Shown: positions 47,164-55,937 of the stretch, piece after piece | How positions within the stretch are numbered: position 1 is the first letter of the stretch | Layout of the letters: each line of letters opens with the position of its first letter | Assembly: GCA_903909375.1 (NCBI GenBank) | Contig: CAIVVM010000052.1 | Span: forward strand, 1 to 64,000 | Reading direction: 5' to 3' | Length of the DNA stretch: 64,000 nt | Origin: an uncultured Alphaproteobacteria bacterium | GTDB taxonomy: Bacteria; Pseudomonadota; Alphaproteobacteria; Caulobacterales; Caulobacteraceae | Made by a program: the position numbers and the translations under genes | The notes under the pieces: model-generated | Databases searched by the model: none | The model's input: the letters and a program-made list of their open reading frames with translations, nothing else | What the model was told of the DNA's origin: nothing

Positions 47164-48179
47164 GCCGCCCACCTTCCCCCAAACGCCGCATCGAAGCGAG
47201 CCCGGGCATCCGCCGCGTCAAAAGGCGTGGGCGGCGCGACCCGTCGCGCCAAGGCCGCTCTGGCTCGACGGGCTGATGGTCCTGTCAACGAGCCTGCGCC
47301 GGCAAGCACCGACCGGTTCCCGGCCACATCACCAGGGCCATAGAGCGCCACATCGCAGCCAGCGGCCCGCGCTGCCCGCGCCCGTTCGGTCGGGTCGCCT
47401 TCAAGGGCCGCCATGGACAGGTCGTCGGTGATCAGGAGGCCGTCGAACCCTATGGCGGTCCGGATGACATCGTTGATGACTGTGGGCGACATTGTGGCCG
47501 GTCGCGCCGGGTCAATGTCTGCGAAGATCACATGCCCCGTCATGGCCATGGGAAGGTCGGCCAGAGCCCGGAACGGCGCCTGGTCGCAGGCGGCGAGCTC
47601 CGCCCGGTCAGCTTCCACCACCGGCGCTTCATGGTGGCTGTCACTTTGTGCACGCCCCTGCCCCGGCATGTGCTTGATCACCGGCAGCACGCCACCGGCC
47701 AGCAGGCCTTCGGCCAGGGCCCGCGCCAGGCGGGTAACGTCGGCGGCGTTACCCGAGATTGCCCGGTCGCCGATCGCGTCGTGGCCTTCGAGGTTGGCGA
47801 CATCCAGCACAGGGGCGCAGTTGACCGTGATGCCGACCGCCGCCAGATCCTGGGCCAGCAGGCGACCGCCAAGCCGGGCCATCTCCACGGCCGCCTCAGG
47901 ATCGAGCCGACTCAAGGCGCCGTAAGCGCGGCCCGGCGGGTAGCGACGCCAGTGAGGCGGCCCCAGCCTCTGGACCCGCCCGCCCTCCTGATCGACCAGC
48001 ACCGGGGCATCATCTCGGCCCACGGCCTCGCGCAAGGCTGCGGTAAGCGCGCGCACCTGATCGGGAGAGGCGATGTTTCGCCCAAACAGGATGAAGCCCC
48101 ATGGCTGACCGTCCGCAAACAGGGCCACCTCTTCCGCCGTCAGCGCCGGCCCGGAACACCCCAGGATGCAGGCCGCCAT
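47160..48179 (-). CDS. nagZ: Beta-N-acetylhexosaminidase NagZ
   Basis: 339-residue family 3 glycoside hydrolase of cell-wall recycling, removing GlcNAc from anhydro-muropeptides. Visible: FILFGRNIASPDQ, DQEGGRVQRL, KHMPGQGRAQSDSHH (the D-S-H catalytic pair; the usual KHFPGHG reads KHMPGQG) and LLITDDLSMAAL with the nucleophile Asp. ATG 48179 gives the standard length; the frame upstream overlaps the SPOR gene. Confidence 0.92.
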   Translation of the reverse strand: MAACILGCSGPALTAEEVALFADGQPWGFILFGRNIASPDQVRALTAALREAVGRDDAPVLVDQEGGRVQRLGPPHWRRYPPGRAYGALSRLDPEAAVEMARLGGRLLAQDLAAVGITVNCAPVLDVANLEGHDAIGDRAISGNAADVTRLARALAEGLLAGGVLPVIKHMPGQGRAQSDSHHEAPVVEADRAELAACDQAPFRALADLPMAMTGHVIFADIDPARPATMSPTVINDVIRTAIGFDGLLITDDLSMAALEGDPTERARAARAAGCDVALYGPGDVAGNRSVLAGAGSLTGPSARRARAALARRVAPPTPFDAADARARFDAAFGGRWAA

Positions 48180-48181
48180 CG

Positions 48182-49030
48182 TCACCGGACGAAGCAACTC
48201 TTCCCGGCCGCCTGAAGTCTTGCGCAGAACGCCTGCGCGTCGGCCTTCGTGGCGAACCCGGTGACCGCCGTGCGATAGAGCGTTCCACCATTGCGTTCGA
48301 TCTTTTCCACACTCTTTCCCTTGCCGGCGCCGAGGCCGGGCGCGGCGGCCACGGCGTCGTTCCACGCCTTGTCCGCCAAGGCCGTGGAGGAGACCGCCCC
48401 GATCTGGACTGCCGCGCCGCCGGCGGAGGTCGGCTTGGGCTCCGGCGCGGACGGTTTCTTGGTCTCGGCCGGCGGGGTGACCTTGGGCGAAGGCGCAGGC
48501 TTGACCGGCGCAGGCTTTGGGGGTGCAGGCGTCGCCTTCGCAGGCGGTGGCGCAGGTTTCGCGGCGGGCGGCGGCGATATCACGGCTTGCGTCGGGATCG
48601 CCGGTTTCAGGGCCTGGGCGGTGGCGGCGGACGGGGCCTGGGTCACAACGACAGGGGCCGTTGGCCGCGCCTGGGGCTGCTCTGGCGGCGGCACGAACAC
48701 GGGTTCCGCCGGGGCCGCCCCGATCGCGCCACTGTCGTCGGCCTTGTAGATCTGCAAGCCCGCCGCAGGGTCTTGCGGTTGAGTTTCCGGCGTGGCGGGC
48801 GCCTTGATCCCACCCATGGGCGCGCCCACTATCTGCGGCGCCTCGGCGGCCTGGCGCACGCCTGATCGGTAGAACATGAAGATCGCCGCAACCAGGGCCG
48901 CCAGCACCAGCACGCTCAGGATCAGGGTCACCGGGATCGGTCGCGCGCCCCGGACGGGTCGGCGCGGATCAAAACTCAATGGCGCATCACCGGTGGGAGG
49001 TGTGTAGGCGCCGCGCTCATGGTCGGACAT
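48182..49030 (-). CDS. SPOR domain-containing membrane protein
   Basis: 282 residues: cytoplasmic N-terminus, one membrane helix (about 34-53, IPVTLILSVLVLAALVAAIFM), a long Pro/Ala/Lys-rich linker and a C-terminal SPOR domain (about 205-280) that binds denuded peptidoglycan at the septum. TGA of this gene is 2 bases before the nagZ start, so the septal-binding protein, nagZ, scpA form one unit. Confidence 0.9.
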   Translation of the reverse strand: MSDHERGAYTPPTGDAPLSFDPRRPVRGARPIPVTLILSVLVLAALVAAIFMFYRSGVRQAAEAPQIVGAPMGGIKAPATPETQPQDPAAGLQIYKADDSGAIGAAPAEPVFVPPPEQPQARPTAPVVVTQAPSAATAQALKPAIPTQAVISPPPAAKPAPPPAKATPAPPKPAPVKPAPSPKVTPPAETKKPSAPEPKPTSAGGAAVQIGAVSSTALADKAWNDAVAAAPGLGAGKGKSVEKIERNGGTLYRTAVTGFATKADAQAFCARLQAAGKSCFVR

Positions 49031-49157
49031 CGCGGGAGCTCCTGAACCCGGGCAGTGGCGAGCGACCCCGCCATCAGGCCGAATCGCTCACCAATCCATT
49101 CACTCTAGCGAAGCCCGCCGGATCCGGACCTGTCGAATGCGCCACCGCCCACAGGCT

Positions 49158-49394
49158 TCAGCCTTCCTGGCCCAGGCCTTCCAGATCGCTGGTGTCCATG
49201 GCGTATCGATGGAAGGCGGCCCGGAGTTCACGCAGTTCATCTGCGCTCACCCGGCCGGGACGCACATGAATCTCCAGATCGCGGCCCCGGTTGTTCACCC
49301 GCTGCACCGCGCCGATCTTGCGGACCCAGCCAAAGAACGCGATCTCATCACCTGCCGAGTGAAAGATCGGGCCACGCACCACCAAAAGCGCCAA
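49158..49394 (-). CDS. Small conserved-looking protein of unknown function
   Basis: 78 residues, TTG start 2 bases after the dgt stop, so coupled to dgt. Starts MALLVVRGPIFHSAGDEIAFFGW; Arg-rich, alpha/beta character, no signal or membrane segment. Probably real because it fills the gap and is in operon phase, but not identified. Confidence 0.6.
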   Translation of the reverse strand: MALLVVRGPIFHSAGDEIAFFGWVRKIGAVQRVNNRGRDLEIHVRPGRVSADELRELRAAFHRYAMDTSDLEGLGQEG

Positions 49395-49396
49395 GC

Positions 49397-50575
49397 TCAG
49401 CTCCAGACGTCGAGATGGAACAGCTTCTTGTGCTCCTCGATGGCGTAGCGGTCTGTCATTCCGGCGATGTAATCGCAGACCACCCGCGCGCGCCCGGCCT
49501 GATCGCGGGGTTCAGCGCGGGCAAACCACTCGGCCGGCAACACGTCGGGCTCCGCCATGAACAGCTGGAACATTTCGGCCAGCATCCGGCGAGCCTGGCT
49601 GCGGGTACGGTTGACTTTCCAGTGGCGATACATCCGCTCCAGCAGGAACAACCTCAGCTGGGCCAGATCCTCCAGCATGTCGCGGGAGAAGGCGACCAGG
49701 GCGTGTCCCAGCACCCGGACCGCTTCTGGAGACGTCACATGCCCGGCCGCCGCCCGCCGGCGGGTCTCGGTCAGCACGTCGTCGACCATGGCTCCAATCA
49801 TCCGCCGGACAGCCTCAAGCCTGAGGATGCCGGGTTCGCAGGTCGGGTAGTCTCGTCGGGCGCTGATCACGTGCGGCCCGATCAGCGGCACCTCGGCCAG
49901 CTCATCGAGATTGAACAGGCCCGCCAGCACCCCGTCGTCCACGTCGTGGTTGTTGTAGGCGATGTCATCGGCGAGGGCAGCCACCTGGGCCTCCGCCGAC
50001 GCCCATGTATCCAGGCGAAGCCCGTACTGGGCGTCGAACTCCGAGATGGCGCTCCAGGACGGCTTCGCAAGCTGATCGATCACCGGCCCGTTGTGCTTGA
50101 TCACCCCCTCCAGGGTCTCCCAGGTGAGGTTCAGACCGTCGAATTCCGGATAGCGGCGCTCCAGCCGGGTGACGACCCGGAAGGTCTGCACATTGTGATC
50201 AAACCCACCGTAGCCCTGCATCTGGATCTGCAGTTCGTCCTCGCCCGCATGTCCGAACGGCGGATGGCCCAGGTCATGAGCCAGTGCGATGGTCTCGGCG
50301 AGATCTGCGTCCAGGCCCAATGCCGTCGCCAGCGAACGGGCAATCTGGGCGACTTCCAGCGAATGGGTCAGGCGGGTGCGGAAATGGTCGCCCTCGTGCG
50401 CCACGAAGACCTGGGTCTTTTCCTTCAACCTGCGAAAGGCCGTGGAGTGGATGATCCGGTCGCGGTCGCGGGCGAAGTCCGTCCGGGTGCGGCTAGCCGC
50501 CTCTACGACCTTCCGGCCGCGCGAGGTGGCGGGGTCTTCGGCATAAGGCGTGCGGCTTTGTATGGAGGATGTCAT
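49397..50575 (-). CDS. dgt: Deoxyguanosinetriphosphate triphosphohydrolase-like protein
   Basis: 392-residue HD-domain enzyme of the type releasing tripolyphosphate from dNTPs. The metal site is seen in [13 protein letters not shown] (His) and [15 protein letters not shown] (His-Asp), plus a later Asp in [14 protein letters not shown] 50575 is preferred to a TTG one codon earlier. It is divergent from erpA with 82 bases between the starts. Confidence 0.92.
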   Translation of the reverse strand: MTSSIQSRTPYAEDPATSRGRKVVEAASRTRTDFARDRDRIIHSTAFRRLKEKTQVFVAHEGDHFRTRLTHSLEVAQIARSLATALGLDADLAETIALAHDLGHPPFGHAGEDELQIQMQGYGGFDHNVQTFRVVTRLERRYPEFDGLNLTWETLEGVIKHNGPVIDQLAKPSWSAISEFDAQYGLRLDTWASAEAQVAALADDIAYNNHDVDDGVLAGLFNLDELAEVPLIGPHVISARRDYPTCEPGILRLEAVRRMIGAMVDDVLTETRRRAAAGHVTSPEAVRVLGHALVAFSRDMLEDLAQLRLFLLERMYRHWKVNRTRSQARRMLAEMFQLFMAEPDVLPAEWFARAEPRDQAGRARVVCDYIAGMTDRYAIEEHKKLFHLDVWS

Positions 50576-50657
50576 CAATTCATTCTATAACACGGCCACT
50601 TGGTCGAAGCCGTCCACGCCCTCATATAATCCAGCAAGGACATTCGTCTAACAGGCC

Positions 50658-50990
50658 ATGACCACAACAGACCTAACCCTCTCGCCGTCCGCGGCCAAAC
50701 GCATCCACGCCATCGGCGCTGCCGAGGGCCGCCCCGTGATGCTGCGGGTGGCCGTCGAGGGCGGTGGCTGCTCGGGCTTTCAGTATCAGTTTGACCTGGT
50801 CGACGTGGTCCAGCCCGACGACATGAAGATCGAATGCGACGGGGCCGCCGCGGTCGTTGACGAAATGTCCCTGGCTTTTCTCAAAGGCTCCGAGATCGAC
50901 TTCATCGACGAACTGGCCGGCGCCGAATTCAAGATCCGCAACCCGAACGCCAAGTCGAGCTGCGGTTGCGGGGTCAGCTTCTCCGTCTAG
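50658..50990 (+). CDS. erpA: Iron-sulfur cluster insertion protein ErpA
   Basis: 110-residue A-type Fe-S carrier with the three cluster ligands Cys38 (GGCSGF), Cys102 and Cys104 (SCGCG near the C-terminus). Complete, single gene. The stop TAG is the start of repeat A2. Confidence 0.93.
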   Translation: MTTTDLTLSPSAAKRIHAIGAAEGRPVMLRVAVEGGGCSGFQYQFDLVDVVQPDDMKIECDGAAAVVDEMSLAFLKGSEIDFIDELAGAEFKIRNPNAKSSCGCGVSFSV

Positions 50991-51057
50991 AGCGGGTTGA
51001 GGAAAAGTGGGAACCGGTTTTCCGCCCGCAACCCGCCCTGAACATATGAGAGCGATC
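50988..51057 (+). repeat. Dispersed repeat family A, copy 2
   Basis: Begins with the erpA stop (TAGAGCGGGTTG), contains GGAAAAGTGGGAACCGG TTTTCC and GCAACCCGC, which pair with the first part, and ends before the SLT gene. Its right part (51009-51056) matches copy A1 (15693-15745) in reverse orientation. Confidence 0.7.
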
Positions 51058-51060
51058 GCC

Positions 51061-51891
51061 CTAGCTCTGCCGGCTGTCCGACAGCATCTTCAGCATCTCG
51101 CTGGTAAAGATCGACCCGGTCAGGCGACCGCCCCGTTCAGCGCCCGGCACACCGTCCGTGCCGTTCAGGATCAGGGAAATCAACGCCTGTTGCTCCTGCT
51201 GGCGTGCCGATAGCCCGCCGGACGCCACGCGGATGAAGCCCTCGTCCGCAGCAGGCTCGCGGGCGTTGGGGTTGATCTCGCCAGAGCCGCCGCCCCGCGT
51301 CAGGTTGGCGTACACCTCACCCACGGTCGCCGCCCGGCCTTCGCGGTAGAAGATCGAGCGATTGGCGCGCGCTGCGTCGGGAAACAGGGAGGCCGCCGAT
51401 GCGCCCGGCTGGCTCTGCACAGCCTCGATCAACCGTGCCGAGCCCTGCGGCCCCAGAAAGTGCGCCGCGTAGAGTTCGCCGCCGGTCGGCGCACGACCCA
51501 CTCGGCCTTTCAGGTAGGAGGCGTGATCCGAGGTCAGCTCCCCGGCCATCAGGGATGCGGCGTGCGGGTCCAGTCGAAGGTCCATCACGGCCTTGCGCGC
51601 CTCGCCGCTGACCCGGTAGCGACCGTCAGAACCCCGGCTGATCAGGTCTGCATACTGGCCGTAACCGTGGCGCGCACCATGCTGTTTCAGCGTCGACAAC
51701 CAGGTCTGTTCGACGAACTGGAACAAGCCCGCCGCCGAGGAGGTCGAAGCCTGCGCCTTCGGATTGAAACTGCTTTCCCGATGCGCGGTCTTCATCAGGA
51801 ATCCGAAGTCCACCCCCGTCGCCTTGGCGGCGCGATCAATGGCAGCTTCAACAATGCCCCGGATACCCTGGACGCTCATGTGCAGGAACAT
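51061..51891 (-). CDS. Lytic transglycosylase SLT domain protein
   Basis: 276 residues. The SLT domain is at the N-terminus: FLMKTAHRESSFNP with catalytic Glu39, followed by SAAGLFQFVEQTWL (the usual G-L-x-Q/M-x-x-P/T-x-T block). It cleaves peptidoglycan glycan strands. The remaining 160 residues resemble the C-terminus of flagellum- or pilus-associated transglycosylases (EINPNAREP, FTSEMLKMLSDSRQS). There is no signal peptide. ATG 51891 or ATG 51879 could start it. A near-CtrA box is upstream. Confidence 0.85.
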   Translation of the reverse strand: MFLHMSVQGIRGIVEAAIDRAAKATGVDFGFLMKTAHRESSFNPKAQASTSSAAGLFQFVEQTWLSTLKQHGARHGYGQYADLISRGSDGRYRVSGEARKAVMDLRLDPHAASLMAGELTSDHASYLKGRVGRAPTGGELYAAHFLGPQGSARLIEAVQSQPGASAASLFPDAARANRSIFYREGRAATVGEVYANLTRGGGSGEINPNAREPAADEGFIRVASGGLSARQQEQQALISLILNGTDGVPGAERGGRLTGSIFTSEMLKMLSDSRQS

Positions 51892-51903
51892 CGGCGATCA
51901 TGG

Positions 51904-51918
51904 TTAACGACGGGTTAT
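51904..51918 (-). promoter_or_regulatory. Near-perfect CtrA-type box before the transglycosylase gene
   Basis: TTAA-N7-TTAT (7 of 8 conserved bases) within 30 bases upstream of the transglycosylase start. Caulobacter controls envelope remodelling genes with CtrA, so the position is sensible; the match is imperfect and the function is inferred. Confidence 0.35.
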
Positions 51919-51961
51919 CCATAGGCAAAGTCTGCCGCGCAGTCTCGGAAACGCCCGCTGC

Positions 51962-53131
51962 TCAATAGCTCTTCGGCAGCCCGAGCACGCGTTCCGCCAG
52001 ATAGTTGAAGATCATTTCGCGGCTGACCGGCGCGATGCGGGCGATCATGGATTCCCGCAGGTAGCGCTCCACATCATATTCCTTGGCATAGCCCATGCCG
52101 CCATGCGTCAGGATCGCCGCCTCACAGGCGTTGAAGCCCGCTTCGCCGCCCAGATACTTGCCCGCATTGGCCTCGGCCCCGCACTCGCGACCGGCGTCAT
52201 AGAGCGCTGCGGCCTTGAAGATCATCAGATTGGCCGCTTCCAGGTCCGCCCAGCACCTGGCCAGTGGATGGGCGATACCCTGGTTCTGGCCGATGGGCCG
52301 GCCGAACACCACCCGCTCCCGGGCATAGGCCGTCGCGCGCTTGAGCGCAGCGCGGCCCAACCCCACCGCCTCCGCCCCGATCAGCACCCGCTCGGGATTC
52401 AACCCCTCCAGCAGGTAGTAGAAACCGCGGCCCTCCTCGCCCACCAGCGCATCGGCGGGCACATGCAGGTCATCGATAAACACAGCGTTCGATTCGATGG
52501 CCTTTCGGCCCATCTTGGGGATAGGCCGCGCCTGGATCCTGTCCCGGTCAAAGTCCACGTAGAACAGGCTGATGCCGTCCGTGGGTTTCTTCACCTCGGC
52601 CTTGGGGGTGGTACGGGCCACGATCAGCATTTTCGTCGCGCGCTGGGCCATGGAGGTCCACATTTTCCGGCCCGAGATCACATAGCCATCGTTGGTGCGC
52701 ACAGCCCGTGTGGTCAGGCTGGTAGTGTCCAGCCCCGCATCCGGCTCGGTGACGCCAAAGCACATCCGGTCCTCCCCGGAGATCAGGCGCGGGATCAGCC
52801 GCTGCTTCTGTTCCTCGGTGCCGAACCGGGCCAGCGGCATGGGGCCGAAGATGTTCAGGTGCAGCGCACTGGCCCCGGAGAAACCTGCCCCGCTCTCGGC
52901 CACGGCCTGCATGGCAATGGCGGCCTCGGTGAGACCCAGGCCCGATCCGCCGAGTTCCACCGGCATCGCCGCGCCCAACCAACCCCCAGCGGCCATCGCG
53001 GCGACAAACGCCTCGGGAAAGTCGCCGGTCTCGTCCGTGCGGCGCCAGTACTCGGCATCGAAATCCGCGCATAGCCTGAGCACACTGTCGCGGATCGCCT
53101 GCTGTTCGTCGGTGAACCAGAACCCGTTCAT
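51962..53131 (-). CDS. Acyl-CoA dehydrogenase
   Basis: 389 residues, standard ACAD length. FGVTEPDAGLDTT (flavin site), GRKMWTSMAQRAT, the Arg-rich YARERVVFGRPIGQNQ and the C-terminal GGMGYAKEYDVERYLRE motif are visible. Oxidises an acyl-CoA to the enoyl-CoA with FAD and electron-transfer flavoprotein. Start overlaps the stop of the upstream flavin oxidoreductase by 4 bases (ATGA), so they are coupled. Confidence 0.93.
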   Translation of the reverse strand: MNGFWFTDEQQAIRDSVLRLCADFDAEYWRRTDETGDFPEAFVAAMAAGGWLGAAMPVELGGSGLGLTEAAIAMQAVAESGAGFSGASALHLNIFGPMPLARFGTEEQKQRLIPRLISGEDRMCFGVTEPDAGLDTTSLTTRAVRTNDGYVISGRKMWTSMAQRATKMLIVARTTPKAEVKKPTDGISLFYVDFDRDRIQARPIPKMGRKAIESNAVFIDDLHVPADALVGEEGRGFYYLLEGLNPERVLIGAEAVGLGRAALKRATAYARERVVFGRPIGQNQGIAHPLARCWADLEAANLMIFKAAALYDAGRECGAEANAGKYLGGEAGFNACEAAILTHGGMGYAKEYDVERYLRESMIARIAPVSREMIFNYLAERVLGLPKSY

Positions 53132-54156
53132 CCGCCCCCTCCCCGATGACTTCCGAAGCGTCCTGGATCAAACGCCGCTGCATAGGGCCCTGGGTCACGC
53201 CCGGTCACGCAATCCAGCACCATGCGCGCCACCAGCGGCGCCAACAGCCAGCCATTGCGCCGCGCGCCGGCCGCCAGCACCACGCCCGGCGCGACGGCGG
53301 GGCCTACCATAGGCAATCCGTCAGGCGTAGCAGCCCGAACACCCACCTGAACCTTGAAGGACTGATCTCTCAACGCCGGAAACAGTCTGAGCCCGGCAGC
53401 AAGCACCGGATCGACCACCGACTGATCAATGTCGACGTCGGACAACCCGGGCTCCATGGTCGCGCCGAACACCATGTCGAGCCCCGGCGCCGCATATACC
53501 CCTTCACCACGAACCACAGCGCCTTCGGCCGATCCGTTCACCCGAACCAGCTGGCCCTTGATCGGCGCCAGCCAGCCCAGCTCAGGCGCCAGGTGGGGCA
53601 GCGCCCAGCCTGTCGCCACGACCAGTATATCGGCCCCACCCCGCTCCAGAACCGCGCCCTCTCGGAACACCACGCCCGCCTCGGCGGCGGCGGCGGCCAA
53701 CCGGTCCAGCGCCTGGCGCGCATCGACCCGCCAGTCCTCCCGCGTCAGCAACGCCCGGCGTCCGGTCACTGCAAGCCCCGGGGCGAGCGCCCTGGCCGTT
53801 TCGGGATGGAGCGCCATCGGCGTCAGACCCAGGTCGCCGAACCCCGCCTCGACCTGATCCAGCCAACCCTCGCCGCCAACAGCCATCGCACCCGACCGGT
53901 CCAGCGCAATACCCGCCCGAAGGGCCAGTTCCGGCCAGAGGTTCCTGGCGGTCATCATGAGGTCCAGATGCGGCCGCGATACAGGATCAAGCACCGCCTC
54001 GAACACCGGCCCGATCATGCCTGCGGCCAACCTTGAGGCATTGTCGCCGCCGCGATCCCACACGGTCACCGAGCAGCCCGCGTCTGCCAGAGCCAGCGCT
54101 GATGTCAGCCCGAACACGCCCCCCCCGGCGACAGTGACTGCGGGCTTTCTGCTCAT
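53128..54156 (-). CDS. FAD-dependent amino-acid-oxidase-family oxidoreductase (ThiO-like)
   Basis: 342 residues with the FAD fold VTVAGGGVFGLTSALALADAGCSVTV at 8-33, the DAO-type middle block GVYAAPGLDMVFGATME and the C-terminal VGVRAATPDGLPMVGP ... AGARRNGWLLAP. Related to glycine oxidase/ThiO and D-amino-acid dehydrogenases. No thiamine genes are present, so ThiO is not asserted. First gene of a two-gene unit with the acyl-CoA dehydrogenase, an uncommon pairing. Confidence 0.85.
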   Translation of the reverse strand: MSRKPAVTVAGGGVFGLTSALALADAGCSVTVWDRGGDNASRLAAGMIGPVFEAVLDPVSRPHLDLMMTARNLWPELALRAGIALDRSGAMAVGGEGWLDQVEAGFGDLGLTPMALHPETARALAPGLAVTGRRALLTREDWRVDARQALDRLAAAAAEAGVVFREGAVLERGGADILVVATGWALPHLAPELGWLAPIKGQLVRVNGSAEGAVVRGEGVYAAPGLDMVFGATMEPGLSDVDIDQSVVDPVLAAGLRLFPALRDQSFKVQVGVRAATPDGLPMVGPAVAPGVVLAAGARRNGWLLAPLVARMVLDCVTGRDPGPYAAAFDPGRFGSHRGGGG

Positions 54157-54381
54157 GCCCCTAACGAGACGCTGCCGGCAGGAAAATCAAGGGCGCTTGT
54201 CAGACGCTGGCCAGGACCACATGGCGATTGCAGCCCGCATCATGGACGCCTAGGCTCTGGCCCGGAACGGTTCGCATCGGCCAAAGCGCCGGGACATTTC
54301 CCCGATGACGCACACCGGGCATAGACCCGCCATCGGGGGCTTGTAGAAGACGCCGTACGCTTTGAGGGGGGACGCCTTAAG

Positions 54382-54993
54382 TTGATACGCGATTTTCTGG
54401 TCTGGCTGGCGGCTGTCGGCAAGGGACCCGGCGAGTACGATCCGTCGTGGAGCGAGCTGCTGGCCAGCTCTCTGAACTTCTGGGGTCTGCTGGAAGGCAC
54501 CCACGTCCTGTCGCTGATGCTGTTCGCGGGCACGATCTTCCTGGTCGATTTCCGGCTGCTGGGCATCGGCTTCAAAAACACGCCGGTCTCGGTGATCAGC
54601 GACCGTATCCTGCCGCTGACAATCTTCGGGCTGGTCCTGATGGTCGCGACAGGCGTCGCACTTTTTTACGCCAAGCCATTGCTTTATTACCATAATATCT
54701 GGTTCCGCCTGAAACTGATCTTCCTCGTTGTCGCGGCTGTGAACATCGCGATCTTCCATTTCCGGGTTCAGCGCGACCGTCACCTCTGGGACGATCACCA
54801 GAAGCCCCCGCGCAAGGCCCGCATTTCGGCGGCGGTCTCGATCGCGTCCTGGGTGCTGGTGATCATGCTGGGTCGGTTCATCGCCTACGACTGGTACGAT
54901 TGCGGCAAGGCTCTGCCCCAATGGGCGAACGTGGCTCAGGAGTGCGCCGCCTCTGAAAACGGCGCGTTCGACGTCAAGGATCTCCCGCAATGA
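54382..54993 (+). CDS. Membrane protein, DUF6644-type, first of a pair
   Basis: 203 residues with four to five membrane helices; starts MIRDFLVWLAAVGKGPGEYDPSWSELLASS, typical of DUF6644/cytochrome-b561-like proteins, with conserved His in the helix THVLSLMLF. TTG start without strong ribosome binding site. ATGA overlap couples it to the next gene, which is of the same membrane type, so the pair likely forms a heteromeric complex. Function unknown. Confidence 0.75.
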   Translation: MIRDFLVWLAAVGKGPGEYDPSWSELLASSLNFWGLLEGTHVLSLMLFAGTIFLVDFRLLGIGFKNTPVSVISDRILPLTIFGLVLMVATGVALFYAKPLLYYHNIWFRLKLIFLVVAAVNIAIFHFRVQRDRHLWDDHQKPPRKARISAAVSIASWVLVIMLGRFIAYDWYDCGKALPQWANVAQECAASENGAFDVKDLPQ

Positions 54994-55817
54994 TGGCGCC
55001 GCAGGACTTTATCCCGCAGATCGCGCAATGGGTCGGAACCCTCGACGAGACCTTTCCCGGCGCGCAGGTGAAGCCTTACTTCGCCCATTGGGAGGTGGTG
55101 CACCTGCTCTCGCTGGCCCTCCTCGGCGGCTCCAGCATCCTGCTGAACCTGCGCCTGATGGGTTATGGCCTGACCGATGCGCCGCCATCCGAGGTGCGCC
55201 GCGGGGTCGCGCCCTGGCTGCATCTTGGCGTGTTCGGCATCATCTTTACCGGCGTGCTGATCGGCGCCTCGAACCCCGACCGCCTCTACACGTCAGAGGC
55301 CTTTACAGCCAAAATGCTGTGCCTGGTGGCGGCGCTCGTGCTGACCTATGGCGTCAGCTTGCCTACAGCCAGGTCAAACGGCCGCCTCGGTCCAGTCGCC
55401 ATGATCGCCGGCTTTGTCGGCCTGGCCATCTGGGGTCTGGGCCTGGCGGTATTCGGAACGGGCAAGCTGATCAATCCAGGCCTCTGGCATGTTGTGACCG
55501 CCGCAGCTCTCGTCGGCCTCTTCGTCACGCGCGGCCTGACCCGGATCATCTATCTTGTCGGCATGGGTGGTCTGATCATCGCCCAGTATGTGAATACCCA
55601 CATCATCATAAAGCCCGACGACTACGCGCGCCTGGATCCGACAAACAAGATCTACTTCGGTGTGTTCCTGGCCTGGATCCTGGGGGCGGTGATCGTTCAG
55701 GTGATCACGGCAGGGCGCGGCGCCACAGGCGGCCCGGCAACCCGGCTCTTCGCCTTCGCCGCGCTGCTGGTCTGGGTCACGACGGCGGCAGCCGGACGCT
55801 GGATCGCGTTTGCCTGA
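54990..55817 (+). CDS. Membrane protein, DUF6644-type, second of a pair
   Basis: 275 residues, about six to seven membrane helices. The block FAHWEVVHLLSLALLGGSSILLNLRLMGYGL near residues 30-60 parallels EGTHVLSLMLFAGTIFLVDFRLLGIGF in the gene before it, showing the two are distant paralogues. The stop is 4 bases before repeat B3. Confidence 0.75.
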   Translation: MMAPQDFIPQIAQWVGTLDETFPGAQVKPYFAHWEVVHLLSLALLGGSSILLNLRLMGYGLTDAPPSEVRRGVAPWLHLGVFGIIFTGVLIGASNPDRLYTSEAFTAKMLCLVAALVLTYGVSLPTARSNGRLGPVAMIAGFVGLAIWGLGLAVFGTGKLINPGLWHVVTAAALVGLFVTRGLTRIIYLVGMGGLIIAQYVNTHIIIKPDDYARLDPTNKIYFGVFLAWILGAVIVQVITAGRGATGGPATRLFAFAALLVWVTTAAAGRWIAFA

Positions 55818-55821
55818 AGCC

Positions 55822-55937
55822 TAGCGCCTGTCCGGTTCAGATGGAATCATCTGAGCCGGATAAACAGGCTCGTTATCAAATGCTTAGAGCACGACGGGCG
55901 CTTGAACCGGTATCCACTTCAAGCTGTCGTGCTCTAG
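55822..55937. repeat. Dispersed double-hairpin repeat family B, copy 3
   Basis: Same two-hairpin architecture, in the orientation of B2. The arm CATCTGAGCCGG against CCGGTTCAGATG holds a G-T wobble. Its right edge CTCTAG gives the stop codon TAG (55934-55936, minus strand) to the TrmH-family gene. Confidence 0.92.
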
